From: a virus | Virus record (IMG/VR): IMGVR_UViG_3300025769_000945 | Location: 1-22,158 of that record | Strand: one strand, 5' to 3' | DNA length: 22,158 nucleotides | Shown: in pieces, positions 6,340-12,053 of the stretch | Layout: each line of letters starts with the position of its first letter | How positions within the stretch are numbered: the stretch's first letter is position 1 | The notes under the pieces: generated by a model | What the model was told of the DNA's origin: nothing | The model's database searches: none | Seen by the model: only the letters and a program-made list of their open reading frames with translations | Program-made: the position numbers and the translations under genes

Positions 6340-6825
6340 TCAGTTGCGATTTTTGGGTGGACGGCCCCGACGGGGTTTTGATGCTTGAGCTTGCTGTGCT
6401 TTGTACGCTTCCCTTGCTATTTGTCTTGCCTCTGCCAAGAGCTTGCAGTGTTGATGGTTGTTTTCAAGCTCTTTGTATTTCGCCTGGGCTTCAACCACCA
6501 GCGCACACCGGGCCACGATTGATTCTTGAATCATTTCCTGGGCTTGGTGGTGACGCCAGAACCAAGTTTCAGAGTCTTGGTTGGTGTATTCCTTGAGCAG
6601 TTTTTCATGCTCATCCGTGACATCTTCCTGCCTGAACTGGGCGTCAATGGTGGCGTCAAACGCAGCCATCAATGAAGTCACCTTGCGGGCTTCCATGATG
6701 ACGTTGCGGTCTGCCTCACGGATTGCTTCAAACCGTTTGCGATGCGCTGCCAGCTGCTCAATGACTTCTGGGTGCGATTCAACGAAACGATGTTCTGCGG
6801 CGTAATCATTTGGTGGTGTTGTCAT
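6340..6825 (-). CDS. Helical protein with AT-hook-like C-terminus
   Basis: Predicted 161 aa from the ATG at 6825, which lies inside the end of the upstream gene (20-base overlap, different frame). Starts MTTPPNDYAAEHRFVESHPE, is almost entirely helical and charged, with Trp and His clusters (SETWFWRHHQ), and ends ASKPRRGRPPKNRN. RGRPPK is the core of the AT-hook, which binds the minor groove of AT-rich DNA, so the tail likely contacts DNA. A longer frame upstream is a shadow of the previous gene. Function unknown. Confidence 0.6.
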   Translation of the reverse strand: MTTPPNDYAAEHRFVESHPEVIEQLAAHRKRFEAIREADRNVIMEARKVTSLMAAFDATIDAQFRQEDVTDEHEKLLKEYTNQDSETWFWRHHQAQEMIQESIVARCALVVEAQAKYKELENNHQHCKLLAEARQIAREAYKAQQAQASKPRRGRPPKNRN

Positions 6826-7048
6826 AAAACTTGGAAAGGTGTTCTTTGAAGGCGTCTGGCCTTGAGCCGTATGCCTGCAAGGCTTTGCCCAGCAGGTCGG
6901 CTTCCAAGTAGCCCAACGATTGACGGAAAGGTTGAGGCCCGTTGCCTTCACCGATGAGGGTGAGGAACTTGCCCCAAGTGCTTTCGTCTTCGTTGTTCTG
7001 CCAATCAGCCAAGCGATCCATGTGGTACAGGGCCTCTTGGTAATTCAT
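6806..7048 (-). CDS. Small helical protein, unknown
   Basis: Predicted 80 aa, MNYQEALYHMDRLADWQNNE with a Trp/Gly/Pro-rich middle (STWGKFLTLIGEGNGPQPF) and a helical end. Start overlaps the previous stop as ATGA (7048-7045). Fourth position in the operon driven by the promoter near 7456. I do not recognise it. Confidence 0.6.
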   Translation of the reverse strand: MNYQEALYHMDRLADWQNNEDESTWGKFLTLIGEGNGPQPFRQSLGYLEADLLGKALQAYGSRPDAFKEHLSKFYDNTTK

Positions 7049-7227
7049 CGGCGGCGTTGGTGATAAAGGTCAGTGAGCTTGAGGTCCATGAGGGCGACTT
7101 GGTTGGCCCAACTGCCCGGCTCTGGAATGTCGTCCGGGTCAGGCAGGTTGTTGCGTGCATCTCTGGTCAACTCGTAGAGAAGATCTAGTTCTGCACCTGT
7201 GAAGGTGACTGTGTAAACAGGTCGCAT
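7045..7227 (-). CDS. Small acidic protein, unknown
   Basis: Predicted 60 aa: MRPVYTVTFTGAELDLLYEL, then TRDARNNLPDPDDIPEPGSW and a helical end (LMDLKLTDLYHQRRR). The ATG at 7227 overlaps the stop of the upstream 57-aa gene as TGATG; a GTG one codon earlier is also possible. The pattern (beta strand, helix, acidic loop, helix) is compact but not recognised. Confidence 0.6.
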   Translation of the reverse strand: MRPVYTVTFTGAELDLLYELTRDARNNLPDPDDIPEPGSWANQVALMDLKLTDLYHQRRR

Positions 7228-7400
7228 CACATCCCCAGCTTTTGCTTGACCAGCTTGCCGATCATGTTGCGGTACTTGCTGACAGCCTTGCGGTGAGTGG
7301 TCACGGCAGCCATGTCGTTAGCGGCAATGGCGTGGCTGTAAGAAGTTTGTGCGTCATCAAGAAGAAGCTTGATGTCGTCGATTTGCTGTTGGATGGTCAT
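7227..7400 (-). CDS. Small helical protein, first gene of the recombination operon
   Basis: A 57-aa frame, MTIQQQIDDIKLLLDDAQTS and so on to KLVKQKLGM; helical with coiled-coil-like spacing. It is the first gene after the strong minus-strand promoter at 7442-7470 and is preceded by the hairpin and CA-rich leader. An 8-codon frame (MSLTHTNQ) starts in the hairpin loop and its TGA overlaps this ATG, so coupling through a leader peptide is possible. No function recognised. Confidence 0.65.
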   Translation of the reverse strand: MTIQQQIDDIKLLLDDAQTSYSHAIAANDMAAVTTHRKAVSKYRNMIGKLVKQKLGM

Positions 7401-7416
7401 TGGTTTGTGTGTGTGA

Positions 7417-7432
7417 GGGACATCCCTGCCCC
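7417..7432 (-). promoter_or_regulatory. 5' leader hairpin with GGGA loop
   Basis: On the minus strand GGGGCA (7432-7427) pairs with TGTCCC (7422-7417), six pairs including one G-T, around a GGGA tetraloop. It lies a few bases after the predicted transcription start and is followed by TCACACACACAAACC and the ATG at 7400. The same arrangement with different stem sequences occurs before four plus-strand genes. Confidence 0.55.
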
Positions 7433-7441
7433 GTTGAACAT

Positions 7442-7470
7442 ATTATGGCATGCCATTGTCCGTTTGGCAA
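7442..7470 (-). promoter_or_regulatory. Promoter with embedded palindromic operator (minus-strand copy)
   Basis: TTGCCA (7470-7465), 17-base spacer, CATAAT (7447-7442). The perfect palindrome TGGCATGCCA (7455-7446) overlaps the -10 box, as in the three plus-strand copies. The -35 side (GGGATTGCCA) keeps only half of the second palindrome. It should drive the operon from 7400 down to about 4241. It overlaps the last codons and stop of the upstream 216-aa gene. Confidence 0.75.
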
Positions 7471-8093
7471 TCCCATATGCGACCGGATCTCACGGCTTCC
7501 CACATGATTTCATTGCACAAGTCGGGAACCTTAACACCCAGTTTGTGAGCGACAACCTGCAGAACAACGATCAAATCGCGGTCTGTTTTGAGGCGTAGGC
7601 GCGCCTCTGTTTTTGTAAGCATCAAGCCGGGGTTCTCGCCAAAATCAAACAGCCTGTCAATGATTGCGGCCTGATCTTTGGCTTGCTGAGGTGCTTCAGC
7701 TGGCGGCAAATCTTGCTGCTGAAAAACATCTGCCGGTGAACGTTGCTCGGTTAATGCTTTTTGCTGAGCATGCTGGGCAAGAAGCTGCTCAATCACTTTT
7801 TGATCGTTTTCATGCTGCTGCAAAAATGGCAAGGCAGAACCCGAATAGCTTGCCCTTAAGTCGTTTTCGCGTGGCCCGTAGATTCTGACTTGCAGGCGCA
7901 CCGAAGCTTTTGCGAGCAATGGTGTACCAACATTGATCAGCTCAACAAATTTAGGATCAGGATGGCCTTGAGGTCCGGGGAAAACCCTGACCCTGACGTC
8001 CGGATCACCAAAAATAAATCCATACAACTGCGGCTTTTCAGCCAAGAGCGCATGGTCGACAACGACTGTGACTGTTTTGCTTGTGTAATCCAA
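7443..8093 (-). CDS. Unknown protein with C-terminal helical domain
   Basis: Predicted 216 aa if translation starts at TTG 8093 (MDYTSKTVTVVVDHALLAEK). I chose this start because it follows a CATCACACACACGGCA leader like that of other genes controlled by the same promoter type; an alternative TTG at 8132 overlaps the promoter palindrome. Residues 1-90 look beta-rich (YGFIFGDPDVRVRVFPGPQG), residues 95-150 are Gln/Ala-rich and likely disordered or coiled, residues 155-205 are helical (LTKTEARLRLKTDRDLIVVL). Single-gene unit between two promoters. Function not recognised. Confidence 0.6.
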   Translation of the reverse strand: MDYTSKTVTVVVDHALLAEKPQLYGFIFGDPDVRVRVFPGPQGHPDPKFVELINVGTPLLAKASVRLQVRIYGPRENDLRASYSGSALPFLQQHENDQKVIEQLLAQHAQQKALTEQRSPADVFQQQDLPPAEAPQQAKDQAAIIDRLFDFGENPGLMLTKTEARLRLKTDRDLIVVLQVVAHKLGVKVPDLCNEIMWEAVRSGRIWDCQTDNGMP

Positions 8094-8117
8094 TGCCGTG
8101 TGTGTGATGGCCTGCGA

Positions 8118-8146
8118 ATGGTGGCATGCCAATTATTTGCGCGCAA
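8118..8146 (-). promoter_or_regulatory. Degenerate promoter/operator copy
   Basis: TGGCATGCCA (8131-8122) sits just after the stop of the 65-aa gene. TTGCGC (8146-8141) lies 17 bases before CACCAT (8123-8118), the same register as the strong copies but with a weak -10. It precedes the 216-aa gene by about 25 bases. It could be a weaker promoter or a tightly repressed one. Confidence 0.5.
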
Positions 8147-8330
8147 CCCTTGGGATGATTTTTTCTTTTCGTTTGACGCTGCCTTTTGCGCGTTTCTTGC
8201 CGTGTTTGATATACCGCTGCTTGGTTGTTTCTGCTGCAGCCCGAACAGCTTCAGCCCTGCCAGGCGGTTCACCTGGTCCGCCATTTGCAGGGTCGAGAAG
8301 AACAGACCAGTTCAGGCTACTCACCACCAT
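8133..8330 (-). CDS. Small basic protein downstream of nuclease
   Basis: Predicted 65 aa, MVVSSLNWSVLLDPANGGPG, then a helical Ala/Arg part (GRAEAVRAAAETTKQRYIKH) and a Lys/Arg-rich tail. The start overlaps the end of the nuclease gene by 10 bases, so the two are probably coupled. In-frame GTGs at 8327 and 8324 are possible alternatives. The basic tail suggests nucleic-acid contact. The competing frame in the same region on this strand is less protein-like. Function unknown. Confidence 0.55.
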   Translation of the reverse strand: MVVSSLNWSVLLDPANGGPGEPPGRAEAVRAAAETTKQRYIKHGKKRAKGSVKRKEKIIPRVARK

Positions 8331-8983
8331 TCCTCAAGTTCTTTTTGCTCAAATTGATAACGATCCCAGCTGTCAAGCCATGCCTCGATACAATCATCTG
8401 GGTTTTGCCGGATGACGCGGCATTCTTTGGGTCCAGAAACAACGGTCACACATTTGTCGACAAAAACACCTGGATGATGATCGATCAACATTGATAAATA
8501 TGCACCCAGTTGGTCGGTAGCAGCCTCGCGTGTGCGTGCGCGGCTTTTGCTGCCAACTGTCTTCAGGTCGCCCAGCACGATTTCACCCGTTGAAGTCTGC
8601 AGGAGGAAATCAAATGATCCACCCATAGATTTTTTGGCGTCGCACAGTCTGTATTCAGTTGCGATCACTTTTGCACCGCGAAAAAGCTCGCAGTCCAAGA
8701 TCGGATCGACCCAGTCTGTCCAGCGTTCAGCGAACTCAATGGCTTCGCCTTGCAGATGGTTTTCCAGTGCGTTGTGGATTTGCTCGCCTCTGGCAGCCCA
8801 GCCGTTGGGACCGTCCTTGTAACGCATGATGTTGGCCTTTGCATCCGGCGACAGCTTTGCCCCGAGCACGCCAGTGACTGACCTTGCAAGCCACTCTTCT
8901 TTCAGCTTGTAGCGGTGCCATTCCGGGAAGAACGACAAGTCTTTGATGCGATCGATGGTTTTGGGGTTGCCAGGCCGGGTCAT
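8321..8983 (-). CDS. PD-(D/E)XK exonuclease, RecB/Cas4-like
   Basis: Predicted 220 aa from the ATG at 8983 (MTRPGNPKTIDRIKDLSFFP). RecB-type nuclease motifs in order: GEQIHNALE with His70, ATEYRL with Glu110, GGSFDFLL with Asp125, VLGDLKTVG with Asp139 and Lys141, and DQLGAYLSML with Gln158 and Tyr162. All catalytic positions are present, so it should be an active metal-dependent nuclease. Together with ERF, SSB and RusA it probably forms the phage recombination set, acting as the 5'-3' resection partner of the annealing protein. It is divergent from the plus-strand replication genes with only 36 bases between starts. A longer upstream frame overlaps the divergent gene and is rejected. Confidence 0.85.
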   Translation of the reverse strand: MTRPGNPKTIDRIKDLSFFPEWHRYKLKEEWLARSVTGVLGAKLSPDAKANIMRYKDGPNGWAARGEQIHNALENHLQGEAIEFAERWTDWVDPILDCELFRGAKVIATEYRLCDAKKSMGGSFDFLLQTSTGEIVLGDLKTVGSKSRARTREAATDQLGAYLSMLIDHHPGVFVDKCVTVVSGPKECRVIRQNPDDCIEAWLDSWDRYQFEQKELEEWW

Positions 8984-9019
8984 TCTGGGCACACTTCGCC
9001 GGCAAAGCAAGCCCAAAAC

Positions 9020-9184
9020 GTGCCTGAACTGGAACAGATCACCAACACCAGAGTCCTTATCGACCCAAGGGTGATCGCTGAAGTGGATCGCAAAAAACCA
9101 ATCGGCGTCAGCCGCACTGGCTGGGTCAACTTGCTTTTGCAAAAGGCCATCGCATCTGAGCCTGAGCCGTTGGCTCGTGATTGA
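9020..9184 (+). CDS. Ribbon-helix-helix-like DNA-binding protein
   Basis: Predicted 54 aa from GTG 9020. After a short lead (PELEQITNTRVLID), the strand TRVLID, helix DPRVIAEVDRKKP and helix SRTGWVNLLLQKAIASE fit a small ribbon-helix-helix (CopG-like) protein. The pattern VSRTGWVNLLLQKAI resembles the second helix of cyanobacterial CopG-like proteins. It is the first gene of the plus-strand replication unit and overlaps the next gene by 8 bases. A longer frame extends upstream from 8915 but runs into the nuclease gene. I infer a regulatory role, possibly on the divergent promoter region. Confidence 0.6.
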   Translation: MPELEQITNTRVLIDPRVIAEVDRKKPIGVSRTGWVNLLLQKAIASEPEPLARD

Positions 9185-9557
9185 CTACGACAAGGAGCAC
9201 CAGGCATGGCAGCTTCTGCAGTGGCAGATCTGGTCATTGCCTGGTGAGTTTGATGAAGACCTGGCAGCCAAGGGCTATTACACAGACCTGCAGCGCAAAC
9301 GGTCAGACCAAGCTTTAGACACTTGGGATGCTCAGCACCCTGAGGAAACCAGCCCTGAACTTGAAGCTTTCAAAGAGCTTGAGCGGCTGGGTGTTTACGG
9401 ACAACGCACATGGTTCTCGCCTTCAAAGGCCAAAGATGGGTTCTACACACGACGCCTCAAACAACGACAGCAACGCGGATCCAAGCCTTCAGGATTGCCT
9501 GGATCAGGTCGCACAACTCAAAAGCGCAGCCGTAAAAGTCGTTGGCGCAACGACTGA
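9177..9557 (+). CDS. Unknown protein upstream of helicase
   Basis: Predicted 126 aa from GTG 9177 (VIDYDKEHQAWQLLQWQIWS), Trp-rich and helical in the first 80 residues, basic at the end (RRLKQRQQRGSKPS). The GTG overlaps the stop of the ribbon-helix-helix gene. The last 122 bases overlap the predicted start of the helicase gene in another frame, so either the tail of this protein or the first 40 residues of the helicase carry little constraint. No function recognised. Confidence 0.6.
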   Translation: MIDYDKEHQAWQLLQWQIWSLPGEFDEDLAAKGYYTDLQRKRSDQALDTWDAQHPEETSPELEAFKELERLGVYGQRTWFSPSKAKDGFYTRRLKQRQQRGSKPSGLPGSGRTTQKRSRKSRWRND

Positions 9558-11148
9558 CTCTGTTGACCGCTTGTTCATGCTGCGCAACCAAGCCGAAGAG
9601 CTTGGTTGTGCCATCAGCAAATCAGAAGCAGCGCATTACTTAGCGCAGGCCACTGGTCGCAACGTTGGCATCCCTGAGCCGAAGCAGGGCGGGCAGAAGC
9701 TCGATGTTTCGCCTGTCCCTTGGCTGTGGGAAGGCGTCATCATGCGTGGCCGTCAGAACTTGGTAGTCGCGCCACCAAAGGTCGGCAAGTCAGCCCTGAT
9801 GACGGCGATGGCCGCTGCTGCTTTGCGTGGTGATGCTGAGTTCCTTGGCATCCCAATCCACGGGCAGATCAACAAACTGATCATCGTTGGCACAGACCAA
9901 AACGTTTCCGACTGGTGGGTGCTGTTTGAGCGTGAAGGCTTAGGCACCCAGGGCGTTGATGAAAACGGTGAGTGTTTTCACGAGCTGGCGGAAGGCGTCA
10001 TTCTTTGGAGCCTTGAAGATGCAGTGCAGCTCAATGACAACGGTCTTGACGCTATTGCTGCCATGGCGTCCAAGTATCCCGGCTCACTGGTGCTGGTGGA
10101 CACGTATCACGCTTGTGTCGGCCAGCTTGGGATTGAGGAAGCCAGCAGTGACTTCGATATCCCAGCCCGCAAGCTCGAGGTCGTGCTGTCTGGCACTGGC
10201 AGCACCACGGTTCTGGTTCACCACACCAACAAGTCGGTGTCTGGTGGCAATGCCATCACAGCCAGCCGGGGAAGCAACAGCCTCGCAGGCGCTGTCAGCT
10301 GGTCTGTGCTGCTGAACTGGCTGAAGGTGCCTGTTGAAGGGCAGATGCAAACCGATCACCGGATTGCTGTGAAGCCGATGGGCAGAAGCAAAGCCACCAA
10401 CCTGGTGGTTGAGCTGACTGACGACGGTTGGGTCAGTCATGGCGATGGTGACGATGCCATTGCAGCCGAGGCCCGTGCCCAAGTTGAGGAATCGCTTCAA
10501 GGCCGTCAGGAATCTGCTTATGACCACTGCTGTCAGTTGTGGGAAAACAAGGTCCATACAACTGCTGCTGAGATTGCCAGCCAGTGCAACATCAGCAGGC
10601 AGAAAGCACTCCGGACGTTGAAGGCTTTGGCCACCAAGGGGCTGATCGTGCAGGACGGTGAGCTGCCTGCTGACACCGCTGGACGGCCTGCTGCTTTGTA
10701 TCGCCCTGTATTTGACACCCCCAATGACCCATCCAAAAAAACAGGGGGTCAAAAGGGTCAAACGTGTCAAATCAAAGAATCAGCAGCTGATGAGCAAGGC
10801 CCTGGGGGTCAAAGGGGTCAAATACCGTCAGCACTGGGATCTGATGCCTCGCGCGCACATATAAAAAGGGATTTGACACATAAAACACACTTGACCCCCT
10901 CTGACGGCGGAGGGGTGCCTGAGGGTGTCTTATTGCCGGTGCCTGTCGGCACGCATGTTGAACGGTTGATTGGCGACTCTTGGAAAAATGGCTGGCTTGT
11001 TCGTGATGGTTCAAATCCCAACCGGATGGTGATTGCCAAGCTTGGGAACGAGATGCTGACCATGAGTAATCAGCGTTGGGGTGTGGACATCCGTGAAAAC
11101 AAGGGCAGCGTCTTCGCTGCACCAGCAGCAGAAGACGATGAATGGTGA
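9436..11148 (+). CDS. RecA-fold replicative helicase-like ATPase (RepA/AAA_25-like) with C-terminal winged helix
   Basis: Predicted 570 aa from the ATG at 9436 (AAAGG 8 bases upstream). Domains: a disordered start; an HTH-like helical part (about 45-75); a RecA/AAA_25 core with Walker A APPKVGKSA (112-120), TDQNVSDW (about 153-160) and Walker B LVLVDTYH (218-225); sensor-like TTVLVHHTNK (about 257-266); a winged-helix segment TTAAEIASQCNISRQ (about 375-389); a Gly/Gln linker; and a beta-rich end. Hexameric ATPases of this group act as replicative helicases or primase-helicases in phages and plasmids. The linker region coincides with iteron-like DNA repeats, suggesting the origin is inside the gene. 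No primase or polymerase gene is present in the window. Confidence 0.8.
   Translation: MGSTHDASNNDSNADPSLQDCLDQVAQLKSAAVKVVGATTDSVDRLFMLRNQAEELGCAISKSEAAHYLAQATGRNVGIPEPKQGGQKLDVSPVPWLWEGVIMRGRQNLVVAPPKVGKSALMTAMAAAALRGDAEFLGIPIHGQINKLIIVGTDQNVSDWWVLFEREGLGTQGVDENGECFHELAEGVILWSLEDAVQLNDNGLDAIAAMASKYPGSLVLVDTYHACVGQLGIEEASSDFDIPARKLEVVLSGTGSTTVLVHHTNKSVSGGNAITASRGSNSLAGAVSWSVLLNWLKVPVEGQMQTDHRIAVKPMGRSKATNLVVELTDDGWVSHGDGDDAIAAEARAQVEESLQGRQESAYDHCCQLWENKVHTTAAEIASQCNISRQKALRTLKALATKGLIVQDGELPADTAGRPAALYRPVFDTPNDPSKKTGGQKGQTCQIKESAADEQGPGGQRGQIPSALGSDASRAHIKRDLTHKTHLTPSDGGGVPEGVLLPVPVGTHVERLIGDSWKNGWLVRDGSNPNRMVIAKLGNEMLTMSNQRWGVDIRENKGSVFAAPAAEDDEW
10710..10900 (+). repeat. Iteron-like GTCAAA repeat cluster inside helicase gene
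   Basis: GTCAAA occurs in direct orientation at 10748, 10757, 10766, 10808 and 10817, with 9-base spacing inside each group, and inverted (TTTGAC) at 10711 and 10872; TTGACCCCC at 10891 is a further near copy. Two longer words alternate: GGGGTCAAA (10745, 10805, 10814) and GTGTCAAAT (10764 direct; inverted at 10710 and 10871). An AT-rich patch, CATATAAAAAGG, lies at about 10858-10869. This matches the look of an iteron replication origin. The protein reading is a Gly-Gln low-complexity linker. Confidence 0.55.
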
Positions 11149-11181
11149 TGGCTTGCCATTTGCTTGATGGCATGCCATGAT
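11149..11181 (+). promoter_or_regulatory. Promoter with two palindromic operators, copy 1
   Basis: TGGCTTGCCA (11149-11158), nine bases, TGGCATGCCA (11168-11177). The -35 TTGCCA (11153-11158) and the -10 CATGAT (11176-11181) are 17 bases apart, so each box is inside one palindrome. The module begins right after the helicase stop codon and is followed by CTAATCAAG, where transcription should start. It serves the 109-aa gene. Confidence 0.8.
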
Positions 11182-11194
11182 CTAATCAAGTTCA

Positions 11195-11204
11195 GCCGAG
11201 AGGC
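11195..11204 (+). promoter_or_regulatory. 5' leader hairpin with GAGA loop
   Basis: GCC (11195-11197) and GGC (11202-11204) flank GAGA; then CACAC and the ATG at 11210. GAGG within the loop and 3' arm can serve as Shine-Dalgarno, so pairing could hide it. The stem is only 3 base pairs; support comes from the parallel leaders. Confidence 0.45.
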
Positions 11205-11209
11205 CACAC

Positions 11210-11539
11210 ATGACCACCACAGCACTGCAGACCGACCGCTTTGAAGTTGGGCAAATCGTTTGCTCCAGCTACGGATATGACATGACGCTGGTTGAGTACT
11301 ACGTCGTTGACCGCATGACCAAGGCAAGCGTCTGGCTGCGCCCTGTTCATTGCGTCGTCACTGGCGACGATGGCCGGGGTGAAGGCAAGGCGATGCCTGA
11401 TACGTCTTGGCAGGCATCCGACGACAAGGTCTTCCGCAAAAGGATCCAGCTGTCAGAGGGCAAGCAATACGTGTCCGACAGCATCAAGTACTTCCGCATC
11501 TGGGACGGCAAGCCCCAGTACTACAACAGCTGGGATTGA
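11210..11539 (+). CDS. Small protein, unknown, with own promoter
   Basis: Predicted 109 aa: MTTTALQTDRFEVGQIVCSS, then a beta-rich region with many Tyr and Trp (SYGYDMTLVEYYVVDRMTKA; KYFRIWDGKPQYYNSWD at the end). The first part (FEVGQIVCSSYGYDMTLVEY) looks like a small SH3- or KOW-like barrel, but I do not recognise the family. Expressed from promoter copy 1 as a one-gene unit; the next promoter begins 10 bases after the stop. No function assigned. Confidence 0.65.
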   Translation: MTTTALQTDRFEVGQIVCSSYGYDMTLVEYYVVDRMTKASVWLRPVHCVVTGDDGRGEGKAMPDTSWQASDDKVFRKRIQLSEGKQYVSDSIKYFRIWDGKPQYYNSWD

Positions 11540-11549
11540 TTTCAGCCAA

Positions 11550-11582
11550 TGGCTTGCCATCTGCATGGTGGCATGCCATAAT
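11550..11582 (+). promoter_or_regulatory. Promoter with two palindromic operators, copy 2
   Basis: TGGCTTGCCA (11550-11559), nine bases, TGGCATGCCA (11569-11578); -35 TTGCCA (11554-11559), 17-base spacer, -10 CATAAT (11577-11582), then CTAATCAAC. Same geometry as copies 1 and 3. Confidence 0.85.
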
Positions 11583-11591
11583 CTAATCAAC

Positions 11592-11605
11592 GGGGTGGGA
11601 GCCCC
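11592..11605 (+). promoter_or_regulatory. 5' leader hairpin with GGGA loop
   Basis: GGGGT (11592-11596) pairs with GCCCC (11601-11605), four G-C pairs and one T-G, around GGGA. It starts a few bases after the predicted transcription start and is followed by ACACACACAGCACC and the ATG at 11620. Confidence 0.55.
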
Positions 11606-11619
11606 ACACACACAGCACC

Positions 11620-11793
11620 ATGAACAACACCGTTCTTTTCCAAGCCGTCACCACCATCGACTACTGCGGCGAGCAGGTCAGCATGGTTGAAGGACCTGCG
11701 TTCTTCACCCGCCAAGAAGCTGAGGAATGGCTCAAAGCTTCTGACCTTGACGACAGCTACAAAATCCAAGGCGTAAAAGCTTTCCAAATGTGA
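11620..11793 (+). CDS. Small acidic protein, unknown, with own promoter
   Basis: A 57-aa frame, MNNTVLFQAVTTIDYCGEQV followed by SMVEGPAFFTRQEAEEWLKA and YKIQGVKAFQM. The alternation of strand, turn, helix (TRQEAEEWLKAS) and strand suggests a compact alpha/beta fold. It is a one-gene unit between promoter copies 2 and 3. It is clearly placed between promoter, leader hairpin and the next promoter, which supports it despite its size. Function not recognised; small early phage proteins with private promoters often target host enzymes, which is speculation here. Confidence 0.65.
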   Translation: MNNTVLFQAVTTIDYCGEQVSMVEGPAFFTRQEAEEWLKASDLDDSYKIQGVKAFQM

Positions 11794-11799
11794 GGCCAA

Positions 11800-11832
11800 T
11801 GGCTTGCCAATATGCCAATGGCATGCCATAAT
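11800..11832 (+). promoter_or_regulatory. Promoter with two palindromic operators, copy 3
   Basis: TGGCTTGCCA (11800-11809), nine bases, TGGCATGCCA (11819-11828); -35 TTGCCA (11804-11809), 17-base spacer, -10 CATAAT (11827-11832), then AAGTTCAAG. Begins six bases after the stop of the 57-aa gene. Confidence 0.85.
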
Positions 11833-11844
11833 AAGTTCAAGAAA

Positions 11845-11856
11845 GGCAGGGATGCC
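11845..11856 (+). promoter_or_regulatory. 5' leader hairpin with GGGA loop
   Basis: GGCA (11845-11848) pairs with TGCC (11853-11856) around GGGA, followed by AACTCAC and the ATG at 11864. An in-frame ATG at 11852 lies across the loop and 3' arm, so the hairpin could choose between two starts. Confidence 0.5.
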
Positions 11857-11863
11857 AACTCAC

Positions 11864-12043
11864 ATGATCAACCTCTTCAACATCATCGAAACCATTGAAG
11901 CTGAACTGGGTGGTGAACTCACCGCCATTCAGCAGTACAAAATCAAGCAGCAAGCCAAAACCTTCATCGCTCAAGGCATCACCAACGAAGACGACCTGGC
12001 TGGTGAAGTTGCTTTCTGGTTCGCTGCCAACGGCATCTGCTGA
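11864..12043 (+). CDS. Small helical protein, unknown, with own promoter
   Basis: Predicted 59 aa, MINLFNIIETIEAELGGELT, IQQYKIKQQAKTFIAQG and DDLAGEVAFWFAANGIC; three helices with no cysteines except the last residue. An in-frame ATG at 11852 would add MPTH. It follows promoter copy 3; the next gene starts 30 bases later without a promoter of its own. Function unknown. Confidence 0.65.
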   Translation: MINLFNIIETIEAELGGELTAIQQYKIKQQAKTFIAQGITNEDDLAGEVAFWFAANGIC

Positions 12044-12053
12044 TCCACACCAC

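Noticed and set aside
8967-8995. TTGCCA-N17-CACACT before the plus-strand ribbon-helix-helix gene
   Set aside because: Spacing is ideal, but the -10 is weak and the spacer lacks the TGGCATGCCA palindrome, so it is not a member of the promoter family; could still be a weak promoter.
10084-10770. 228-codon minus-strand frame antisense to the helicase
   Set aside because: The plus strand there encodes the Walker B region and winged helix of the ATPase; the antisense frame has no recognisable motif.
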